Part shown: one piece after another, positions 26,509-33,784 of the stretch
Layout: the number at the start of each line of letters is the position of its first letter
How positions within the stretch are numbered: the stretch's first letter is position 1
Assembly: GCA_016210055.1 (NCBI GenBank)
Contig: JACQUZ010000152.1
Span: 1 to 49,970 of the forward strand
DNA: 49,970 nt
Source: Deltaproteobacteria bacterium
GTDB taxonomy: Bacteria; Myxococcota_A; Polyangia; Haliangiales; SHYZ01
Direction: 5' to 3'
The notes under the pieces: generated by a model
Databases searched by the model: none
Seen by the model: only the letters and a program-made list of their open reading frames with translations
What the model was told of the DNA's origin: nothing
Program-made: the position numbers and the translations under genes

Positions 26509-27303
26509 CTACCGCGGCGGGGAGTAATTGCCCGAGCTCTGCGGTGGTTTCCAGCCGCCCGAGCTCACCGGAGGCCTGTACCCCCCGGAACTTTGCGGGG
26601 GCTGGTACCCACCTGCGCTAACTGGAGGTTGGTAGCCACCCGCGCTCTGCGGAGACCCATAGCCGTAAGGGGCGCTCGGTGGCTCGGGGGCCTGATTCGT
26701 TGGACTCAGCTCAATCGTTGGAGGAACGTGCGGAACGCTAGCCGCCTCGGCCTCTTTTGCCATGCGCTCGGCGAGCGGGCTACTCTGGAACCCGATCTCG
26801 CGGTCGAATTCCTTGCCCTTGGCAGGCGCGCGAATCACGGCGAATTGCTCCCGCTCGCCGAATGTGTACATCCAGGAGACGTCGTAGGTCTGACCCGGGA
26901 TCAGCTCGGCATGGAACGTGCCGTCTTCCGAAGGCCAGGCGGAATGCTCGACCGAGTCTTTCTTGTGATTGCGGCTGGTAAGAAGCAGGGTTGGGAAGCG
27001 CCCCCGGGGAAACGGGTTCGCTTCCGGAAACACGATCTTCCCGTGAAGCGCAATCGTGCGGGTTTCCTTGCGCTTGTCCTTAGAGCGCGATCCCTTGATC
27101 TTCGGGGTGTTGTACCGATACCGCTCTGCTTCGTTCCGGGCGCCATTGAGCAAGCCGGTCTGCGTCATGCCGCGAAGCCAATGGTCGCTCCCCACGTAAC
27201 CGCCACCGACACCATTGGTCGTGCTCTGAGCCATGGCCGAGGTGGGGAGTGCCATGAGAAGCGCCAACGCCATCGCTTCGGGTTCAAGCCGCATGGAACG
27301 CAT
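26509..27303 (-). CDS. Secreted protein with Gly/Tyr/Pro tandem-repeat tail
   Basis: About 264 residues. A signal peptide ends in TSAMAQ (cleavage after Ala). Residues 30-180 include a beta-rich module with RTIALHGKIVFPEANPFPRG, then ELIPGQTYDVSWMYTFGERE, which resembles a carboxypeptidase-regulatory or similar Ig-like domain, but no family is certain. The last about 50 residues are five copies of a 9-residue unit, S[A/S]GGYxPP[V/Q]. The ATG at 27303 is the best of three in-frame choices; none has a strong ribosome site. It follows plsC by 61 bp on the same strand and converges with the transporter-like gene, leaving 22 bp. Confidence 0.75.
   Translation of the reverse strand: MRSMRLEPEAMALALLMALPTSAMAQSTTNGVGGGYVGSDHWLRGMTQTGLLNGARNEAERYRYNTPKIKGSRSKDKRKETRTIALHGKIVFPEANPFPRGRFPTLLLTSRNHKKDSVEHSAWPSEDGTFHAELIPGQTYDVSWMYTFGEREQFAVIRAPAKGKEFDREIGFQSSPLAERMAKEAEAASVPHVPPTIELSPTNQAPEPPSAPYGYGSPQSAGGYQPPVSAGGYQPPQSSGGYRPPVSSGGWKPPQSSGNYSPPR
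26512..26646. repeat. Five 27-bp tandem units encoding S[AS]GGYxPP[VQ]
   Basis: In-frame repeats at the 3' end of the minus-strand secreted-protein gene. The last residue of each unit alternates Val, Gln, Val, Gln, Arg, which suggests that an 18-residue double unit was duplicated. Confidence 0.75.
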
Positions 27304-27364
27304 GGGGGGATCAGATCGGCGGGGACGGGAGGGACTTGAGGGGCGGGGGCGGCAAGCATGTAGA

Positions 27365-28045
27365 TCACCCTGGCAGGTGTTTCGCCAGGAATCGCCGCAC
27401 CTCATCCATCATTTCGCCCGGTGTCTTGTCCGCAGGATCGATCGGCTTGCCAAAAACCACGCGCACCGTCTTACCCCGCCGAATGGACCGCGTCTTTGGC
27501 GGCAGGATTTCGCGCGTGCCCACGATCGCCATGGGTAAGATGGGTGCGCCGACTTCCTTCGCGAGCATGAAACCGCCTTTCTTCAATGGGCCCAGCTTGC
27601 CCGTGAGGCTGCGCGTCCCCTCGGGCGCAATCCAGATGTTGGTCCCTTGGCGGATTTTCTCCCCGGCGAGCTTCAGGCTTGCGATGGCCTTTTCCCGGTT
27701 CCTCCGGTCGATCTCCACGAACCCTGCCGCACGGATCGCCTGCCCAAAGATCGGCACGTAGAAGAGCTCCTTCTTGGCCACCATGCGCATCCGTCCCGGG
27801 ACCGCGCGCACGATCACTGGTATGTCGAAATGGCTCTGGTGGTTCGACATGACGATGTACGTGCGCGACCAGTCCACGGGCTCCCCGGAGACGGCCACCT
27901 GGATCTGCGCCCGCTCGATGAGGTAACGCGCCCAGTCGTGCATCCGCTGGTCGTGCTTCTCGGGAGTCGCACCCACGAGAGAATCCTTGATGACCCCGAG
28001 GGACGTGGTGAGCGTGCGAAAAATGGCAAGCGCGGTCTCTCGCAT
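27365..28045 (-). CDS. plsC: 1-acyl-sn-glycerol-3-phosphate acyltransferase (PlsC family)
   Basis: 226-residue lysophospholipid acyltransferase that would add the second acyl chain to lysophosphatidic acid in the inner membrane. Motif I is NHQSHFD (NHx4D, residues about 68-74), motif II lies in FVEIDRRN, motif III is PEGTRS (near 140-145) and motif IV ILPMAIVGT. The N-terminal part has a modest membrane-associated helix. Length is normal. A TATAGT -10-like box at 28062-28057 lies 12 bases before the ATG, so the leader would be very short. It is divergent from the barrel gene at 28114. Confidence 0.94.
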   Translation of the reverse strand: MRETALAIFRTLTTSLGVIKDSLVGATPEKHDQRMHDWARYLIERAQIQVAVSGEPVDWSRTYIVMSNHQSHFDIPVIVRAVPGRMRMVAKKELFYVPIFGQAIRAAGFVEIDRRNREKAIASLKLAGEKIRQGTNIWIAPEGTRSLTGKLGPLKKGGFMLAKEVGAPILPMAIVGTREILPPKTRSIRRGKTVRVVFGKPIDPADKTPGEMMDEVRRFLAKHLPG

Positions 28046-28113
28046 AAGGGCGAAAAACTATACCCCTGGTCACGCCCCGAGCGGCCATGAGAAAATGCCC
28101 CGGGGGAACCGCC

Positions 28114-30069
28114 ATGCGTCACGCACGACTCGCCGCCCTGGTGTTGCTTCTTGTGTCTCCGCCCGCCCATGGGGATGACTCGCCCCCTGGGAACCCGCCC
28201 GATCAAGCCCCCGAGGAGCCATCGCCTCCAGAGCCAGAGCCCGCACCAGCCACTCAGCCGGCACCGCAGCCGCAGCCGGCACCCGAGCTTGAGCCTGATC
28301 CTGATCCTTCGCCCCCGCCCACGCCCGTACCCACGGCCCCCCCGGTGCCAACACCCAGCCAGGCGGCGGCCGCGGTCATGCCTGCTTCCCGGACGCGTCC
28401 TCACTTCATCAAGGGCGAGCTGTCGACTGTGGGCGCCGTACATGCCCTCACGCAGCGCAACTTCGTCGGCGCGTCGGCAGGTATCTCTGCCGTGCCGTCG
28501 AGCGCCGACACGGTGCTAAACGCCTTCTTCCTTACCGTCGAGCCACAGGTGGACATCCGATCCCGCAAGCGCGATGGATTCAAGCTCGGCCTCGGCGTGC
28601 CGCTGCAGTTCCAGCTCATCGACACCCGCGGTGCGCTGGAGCGATGCCTCTCGGCGGCGCGCGACGCAAAGGACGCGGGAAAAGATCCGGGCGAGGCTGC
28701 GTCCGCGTGCGTGGACACGGAGAAAGAGAGAGCGCAAAGTGATCTCGGCAAGCTTCGTTCCAGGGACTGGGACGAGCCGTCTGATTACGCCAAGGTCATT
28801 CGCTACCTGACCATTGGCGCCGAAGAGCAGCCCTTCTATCTCAATGTCAGCCGACTGTTCAGCCACTCGCTCGGGCATGGCACGGTCGTCCGCCGCTACA
28901 ACCCCAACCTCGATTACAACACCACGCGCGTGGGAGCCACGCTCGACGCCTATTACCGCTTCGTCGGGTTCGAATCCATGCTGAACGACATCGTGGATCC
29001 AGACGTATTGGGGCTCCTCGCCTTCGTGCGGCCGCTCGAGCCTTTCTTCTCCGACGTCGTTCCGCTCCGCAGCCTCTCTGTCGGCGTTTCTGCCTCCGTG
29101 GGGAGGAATGTTCCCCTGGCCGTCTCATACGAAAAGGGAGTGCTCGACCCGGGGCTCGACGAGCCAATTCCCATGGTCGATGCCGAGCTGAACCCGACGA
29201 TCGGGGCCGCCACGGATGTCACCGTGGTGGGACTCGACGTGGAGACCAAGCTCCTGCGCACGGAGAGCTCGGATCTGAAGGTCTATTTCGACGCGCAGCA
29301 GATGGTCGACCACGGTCGCGGTTACACGCTGGGCTCCCTTTGGCGGTTCAGCCTCGGCAAGCCTTCCACCCAAGCGATTCGCCTGCGCGCCGAGGCGCAC
29401 CTCTTTGACCCTGATTACCTCCCGGCGTTCTTCGACGGGTTCTACGATATCCACAAGATCCAATTCATGCCGGCTGGCTATTACTCTGCAGGGCTCCTTT
29501 ACTACCCCACCAAGCTGGCATACCTCACCGCCAATGCTGGAGGAAAGCGCCGGGCCGGGGGATATCTCGAGCTCACGCACTCGTTCCTCAATCGCATGAC
29601 CATTGGCCTCGCTGCCCGTGGATCCTTTGAGATCGGCTCACCCCGCGAGCCGGGCTTCACCGGTCCTTCGTTCGACGATTACACGAAGTGCACGTGGAAA
29701 GAAGATCAGGTCGACTGCTCGGCGACCCCAAAGCAGGTCCTCGAGCCGATGGACGACGCCTCGCTGCTCCTCCACGTGGAGTTCCCCTTTCGCAAGTACC
29801 TGCAAGCGCTCGCCACCTACGAGATCTTCGCCATGTCCCGAAAGGACGGCTTCGACCTCTTTGAATTCGACGGCGACAACGAGGTCTTCTTCTCGGCCCT
29901 TCGGCTGCAGCTTCTACCAATCCTCTTCATGCAGGCCGAGGCGCGTCGCTTCTACTTCCTCCAGCGCCTCACGAACGTGGACATCGATCGCCTGAAGATC
30001 GAGCAGGACCAGAACTTCCACTCGGAATGGACCTTTGCGCTGAACCTCTACGCGGGGTATGAGTTTTAA
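28114..30069 (+). CDS. Outer-membrane beta-barrel candidate with Pro-rich N-terminus
   Basis: 651 residues. A signal peptide (cleaved near AHGDD) is followed by about 75 residues that are mostly Pro, Glu, Ala and Gln. The remainder alternates amphipathic strands with short turns, for example VTVVGLDVETKLLRT, TQAIRLRAEAHLF, MTIGLAARGSFEIG and LQALATYEIFAMS, and ends in SEWTFALNLYAGYEF. The final Phe after alternating hydrophobic residues is the usual outer-membrane insertion signal. No known porin family is recognised. The ATG at 28114 is preferred over 28087 because GGGGGAA precedes it and the signal starts there. It converges on the propeller gene with a 3-bp gap. Confidence 0.8.
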   Translation: MRHARLAALVLLLVSPPAHGDDSPPGNPPDQAPEEPSPPEPEPAPATQPAPQPQPAPELEPDPDPSPPPTPVPTAPPVPTPSQAAAAVMPASRTRPHFIKGELSTVGAVHALTQRNFVGASAGISAVPSSADTVLNAFFLTVEPQVDIRSRKRDGFKLGLGVPLQFQLIDTRGALERCLSAARDAKDAGKDPGEAASACVDTEKERAQSDLGKLRSRDWDEPSDYAKVIRYLTIGAEEQPFYLNVSRLFSHSLGHGTVVRRYNPNLDYNTTRVGATLDAYYRFVGFESMLNDIVDPDVLGLLAFVRPLEPFFSDVVPLRSLSVGVSASVGRNVPLAVSYEKGVLDPGLDEPIPMVDAELNPTIGAATDVTVVGLDVETKLLRTESSDLKVYFDAQQMVDHGRGYTLGSLWRFSLGKPSTQAIRLRAEAHLFDPDYLPAFFDGFYDIHKIQFMPAGYYSAGLLYYPTKLAYLTANAGGKRRAGGYLELTHSFLNRMTIGLAARGSFEIGSPREPGFTGPSFDDYTKCTWKEDQVDCSATPKQVLEPMDDASLLLHVEFPFRKYLQALATYEIFAMSRKDGFDLFEFDGDNEVFFSALRLQLLPILFMQAEARRFYFLQRLTNVDIDRLKIEQDQNFHSEWTFALNLYAGYEF

Positions 30070-30072
30070 TGA

Positions 30073-32022
30073 TTAAGGCAACCTCTTAATGAGGAAGATA
30101 TCGGTGCCTCCCCGCGTGTTGTAGTCCTTTCCGTCAAAAGTGGCGATTCCGTCAAAATGCCCGGTGAACACCGGAAACCCGCTGGCCGACACGGCGACCG
30201 CAGCGCCGAAGTCATCGAGGCTCGCGCCCCAGGTCATGAGGGCCTTGTTCGGCTGATCGCCAATAGAAAGGAACTCGCGGCCCGCATGGTACTTGGCGAA
30301 GAAGGCGTCCTTGCTGGCCGAGCTCGGGGTGGTGAGGCCCGGAATTCCAAAGCTCATGGGATCGGAGAACCAGCCCGAGATCCAGAGGTCATACGGACCG
30401 ACCGCCACGCCGAGTGTCGCCTCGTTGGTCGAAGTGCCTCCGTAGCCCCTTGCCCAGCGCGCTTTTCCCTGCCCGTCGTAGAGGGCAATATAGAAATCTG
30501 ATTGACCGAGACCGCTAAGCGACACGTTGTCGACTTGAAGGTTTCCCTCGAACCGCCCCGTAATGGCCACGTCGACGCCCTGCTCGTCCATCGCCAAATC
30601 CGTCACCGTGTCGTCTGAGGGGCCAAAGATCCGCCTGGACCATGCGTGGCCACCCATCGAGCTGTAGTTGGCCAAGAACACGTCCTTCCCAGCGGGAGTG
30701 AATGTGTCGCCCCCGAAACTCATGGCACTCCAGAACTCGCCGGCGACACTGATTCTGCTTCCGGTCGGGCCCACGGCCACGGCGGCGATCCGGGCGTGCT
30801 CGAATATCTTCTTCCACTCGAGTTTTCCGGCGCTGTCGAGCTTGATTAGAAATGCGGCAGGGAGGCTGGGATCTTCGCGTGTCACCGGGCCGTCGCCAAA
30901 ATCCACGTCGTTCCCTTCGAATACGCCGGCGAGGTACACGTCCCCCCAGTCGTCCATCGCCAAGCCCGTAACGGAGTCCGCCATCGATCCTCCTACATCT
31001 CGCCCCCAAAGGTAAGCACCGTCTTCCGAGTATTTCCCCACCCACGCCTGGGTATTGGGAGAGCTGCCAGGGCTGGTATAGGAGGTCCCCCCGGCGACGA
31101 GCTGCGTGAGGTAGGTGGCCGCCACTACCACATGTCCCGAAGAAACGGCGACCGCCATGAAGTCGCTCTTCTTTCGCTCGATACGCCTCACCCACGCGAG
31201 CGTCCCATCGGCGGTGTACTTGGCAGCAAAGCCATTCGTCGCCCCAGAGGTGCTTACGATCTCACCACCAAAGTCCACGCTGCCCGAATAATCGCCCACA
31301 AGCAGCACGTTCCCGCTGCCGTCCACCGCGACGTCCCAGGCACGTTCGTCCCCGATTCCTCCGATTTGCCTGACCCAGGTGCTGTCGGCGCTGGTGTCGA
31401 TGAAAGTGGCGCTTACTGACTTGGCGGAATCCATGGTCAGCTTGCATTCGTCCATGCCAAAGCAATCGCCCGTCCAGCCATTAAAGGACGACCCTTCGTC
31501 GAGAGTGTACGCAAGCCGAACCACGGTGCCGCGACCGAAAGAGGCCTGGCAGAACGTACCGCAGGAAATTCCAGAGGCGATTGAATACACCCGGCCTTTT
31601 CCGAGGCCGAGCTTTGTCACTTTGAGCGTGTACTCGGAAGCCGCGTCGATCTCCATGGCGTCGATGGGAGCATCCCTGGGCGCGTCCATGGGAGCATCCA
31701 CGGGCGGCGGCGTCGCATCGATTGGACGGGCATCAGATCGATCGTCAATGGCGCCGTCAATGGCGCCGTCAACGGCGCCGTCAATCGAGCTGTCTACCAT
31801 TGCATCCCACCCCGCCGCATCGCTCGCATTGGCGGTCGCGTCTTGGGCCGCCAGGCACTCGGAGAATGGCTCAGTCGCTTCCCCAGGATGGCAGAAGCCA
31901 TCGCCGCGGCAGCTCCAGCCTGACGGGCATGGGCCGTTCTGCTCGCACTTGACGCGACACTCGGCGAGGTCGAGGGAGGCACAGCCGAAGAAGACGCTGG
32001 AGAGGAGCGCTAGAATTCGCAT
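30073..32022 (-). CDS. Lipoprotein with InlB-B-like repeat and SBBP-type beta-propeller
   Basis: 649-residue predicted lipoprotein, lipobox FFGC (Cys14). A Cys-rich knot (CRVKCEQNGPCPSGWSCRG) is followed by an Asp/Ala linker containing DGAVDGAIDGAIDD. Residues about 130-210 form a divergent InlB B-repeat-like unit with SSFNGWTGDC and SVSATF. Then come about six blades of the type WVRQIGGIGDERAWDVAVD and GNVLLVGDYSGSVDFGG, as in SBBP/propeller proteins. Probably surface-exposed and structural or adhesive. The ATG lies inside the end of the TPR gene (13-bp overlap), so translation is coupled. Comparable proteins are frequent in Myxococcota. Confidence 0.85.
   Translation of the reverse strand: MRILALLSSVFFGCASLDLAECRVKCEQNGPCPSGWSCRGDGFCHPGEATEPFSECLAAQDATANASDAAGWDAMVDSSIDGAVDGAIDGAIDDRSDARPIDATPPPVDAPMDAPRDAPIDAMEIDAASEYTLKVTKLGLGKGRVYSIASGISCGTFCQASFGRGTVVRLAYTLDEGSSFNGWTGDCFGMDECKLTMDSAKSVSATFIDTSADSTWVRQIGGIGDERAWDVAVDGSGNVLLVGDYSGSVDFGGEIVSTSGATNGFAAKYTADGTLAWVRRIERKKSDFMAVAVSSGHVVVAATYLTQLVAGGTSYTSPGSSPNTQAWVGKYSEDGAYLWGRDVGGSMADSVTGLAMDDWGDVYLAGVFEGNDVDFGDGPVTREDPSLPAAFLIKLDSAGKLEWKKIFEHARIAAVAVGPTGSRISVAGEFWSAMSFGGDTFTPAGKDVFLANYSSMGGHAWSRRIFGPSDDTVTDLAMDEQGVDVAITGRFEGNLQVDNVSLSGLGQSDFYIALYDGQGKARWARGYGGTSTNEATLGVAVGPYDLWISGWFSDPMSFGIPGLTTPSSASKDAFFAKYHAGREFLSIGDQPNKALMTWGASLDDFGAAVAVSASGFPVFTGHFDGIATFDGKDYNTRGGTDIFLIKRLP
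31744..31791. repeat. Four 12-bp tandem units (GTCAATGGCGCC type)
   Basis: Two perfect copies of GTCAATGGCGCC (31744-31767), one with a single change (31768-31779) and one diverged (31780-31791). They encode the Asp-Gly-Ala-Ile/Val linker of the propeller lipoprotein. Copy number could change by slippage without breaking the frame. Confidence 0.8.
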
Positions 32023-32882
32023 GAATAGACCAGGCTCGTCCCATTGGGGGTTGGGTGCAGGGAAATCGCCGGCGCCTTGGCCTCATTCGGACGCCCGCCC
32101 AAGGTGTACAAGACCGCGCCCGTTCCCAGGGCAACGGCACCCAGGCCCATTGATATGAAGGATAGGCGTTTCTCCCGATCGGCGTCCGACAGCTGGCCCG
32201 AATCCGCATTAGACCAAGTGCACTCCTCGCGACACTTATCCTCGAGCTCGCCATAAGTGCGATTGGCCTGGAGACCCCAATAGACACCGGCGCCAAGGAG
32301 GAGGATCCCAGCGCCGCCCGTGCTCCATGCCGCCAATCGAAACCGCTTCGGCGAGTGCCCTTGCTTGGAAGGCGGCACCTCAATCCGGCGCTCGGGCGTT
32401 GCGGACGCGGGCCGCTCTTCAAGAGGTGGCAGGACGGGCGCAGGTGTTCTAGGAGGTGGAGCGACGGCTGGCAAAGCAGGCACGACGGGTGGAGCCACCG
32501 CACGTGGCGCCTGATCCCGCTGGCACTGCTCCATCTCCTTGATGCGTGTCTCGACCTCTTCCCGGTTTTCTGCCGAAGGATACGCGCGCAGGTAGTTCCG
32601 ATAGAACGTGAGCGCCTGGCCGCAGTCGTTGTTCAGACGATGCGCCTGCGCCATGTTGTAAAGAAGACCGGGCGCCCGCGACAGAAGGTAGGCCTTTTCG
32701 AATTCCGCAATGGCCTCGGCGTACTTGGCCATGTCGTAATAGGCCTGCCCCTTTTCGTAATGCGTGCGAGCCTCAGACAGGCGTGGATCCGACTTTTTTT
32801 GGGCCCAAGCTTGGGGCGCGAGGGCAAGCACGAGGAACAGGCACGCGTGGAGCCCGTTTCTTAGAGCGGATCCCAGTCCCAT
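32010..32882 (-). CDS. TPR-repeat protein with C-terminal membrane segments
   Basis: 290 residues. Signal peptide ends AQAWAQ, then two or three TPR units (about 33-110: ARTHYEKGQAYYDMAKYAEA, EFEKAYLLSRAPGLLYNMAQ), a Pro/Ala linker, and two hydrophobic helices, AGILLLGAGVYWGLQA and FISMGLGAVALGTGAVLY, around a short Cys-containing loop. This layout is widespread in myxobacterial periplasmic proteins of unknown role. Its stop overlaps the propeller gene start, and it begins 31 bp after the DUF4124-like gene, so the three are probably one operon. Confidence 0.85.
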   Translation of the reverse strand: MGLGSALRNGLHACLFLVLALAPQAWAQKKSDPRLSEARTHYEKGQAYYDMAKYAEAIAEFEKAYLLSRAPGLLYNMAQAHRLNNDCGQALTFYRNYLRAYPSAENREEVETRIKEMEQCQRDQAPRAVAPPVVPALPAVAPPPRTPAPVLPPLEERPASATPERRIEVPPSKQGHSPKRFRLAAWSTGGAGILLLGAGVYWGLQANRTYGELEDKCREECTWSNADSGQLSDADREKRLSFISMGLGAVALGTGAVLYTLGGRPNEAKAPAISLHPTPNGTSLVYSCEF

Positions 32883-32913
32883 GGGGAATTTTTACACTGG
32901 AATCCCTGCGATC

Positions 32914-33624
32914 CTAAAGCCCCCGTTTTGCCGGACTCCCTCCCACCTCGGCCTCGATGGCCTGGTCCATGGCGCCAGCGCGTTCCTCTTGAGAGCCCAC
33001 GATCCCCTCGAGCTTCTGCGCTGGATCCGCCGCAGCGGCCGGACTACCGGGACACGCCGGGGCGCCCACGCCTGCCATGGCCTTGGCGTCTTGCAGCTTT
33101 CTCGTGCCCTTGACCACCAGATGCGACACGCCGCCCACGATGGCCAGGAGCGGCAGGGCGACGATGAGGAGCTTGACCCACTTGGCGGGCTCCATCCAGC
33201 GAATCCCTAGCGGCGTAGCCACCACGAGGAGGAGCATGCCACCGCCCGTGGCCACGAGGTGTCCATGCTGGGCCCAGAGGACCTGCCACCACTCCTTGCT
33301 CGTCGGGCTCGATCGCCGCCGCATGGCCTCGGGCGAGCAGGGATCCTCTGCGCGCATCTCGGCGACGCGCGCCACTTCCTTCTTCCCTTCCTTGTTTAGG
33401 TCGCGCCCGAGCTCGGCGTTCGACGAAGACCCGACGGGGACGCGCTGTACCTTCTTCCGGTAAGCCGAGGGAACCAAGGACAGGCTGCCGACGTACACCG
33501 TTCGCCCCTGGCGGTTGACGTACTTGTACATCACCTGGCCCTGCGAAGACGCCAGGGCGATGGGCATGAAAGGCACCCAAGTCACGGCAAGCGCAAGGCC
33601 AAGACCCATGACCGCCTGCGCCAT
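32914..33624 (-). CDS. DUF4124-like secreted/membrane protein
   Basis: About 236 residues if begun at the ATG at 33624. It opens with a signal-like stretch, followed by MYKYVNRQGRTVYVGSL, which resembles DUF4124 domains (short Tyr/Gly motif). Two hydrophobic helices lie in the middle: GGGMLLLVVATPLGI and VKLLIVALPLLAIVGGV. The C-terminus is Ala/Gly/Glu-rich. The frame is open to 33732, so the start is uncertain; a Shine-Dalgarno-like GGAGG lies further upstream, and AGGCG is the nearest site. It runs divergently from the spermidine-synthase-like gene. Confidence 0.65.
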   Translation of the reverse strand: MAQAVMGLGLALAVTWVPFMPIALASSQGQVMYKYVNRQGRTVYVGSLSLVPSAYRKKVQRVPVGSSSNAELGRDLNKEGKKEVARVAEMRAEDPCSPEAMRRRSSPTSKEWWQVLWAQHGHLVATGGGMLLLVVATPLGIRWMEPAKWVKLLIVALPLLAIVGGVSHLVVKGTRKLQDAKAMAGVGAPACPGSPAAAADPAQKLEGIVGSQEERAGAMDQAIEAEVGGSPAKRGL

Positions 33625-33784
33625 GAATCGCCTGAAACACGACCCTCCTCGCCTCGCATGCCCGTGCATCTCGTCCCCCGGCCTTCTCATCTCGATCCTG
33701 CCTCGACTTCGATCGTCGGCCCGCCTTTCCACTTTAGCGCCAGTGTTTGACCCGACCGGCGCGGTGGGTTACGACTTGCCGTCC

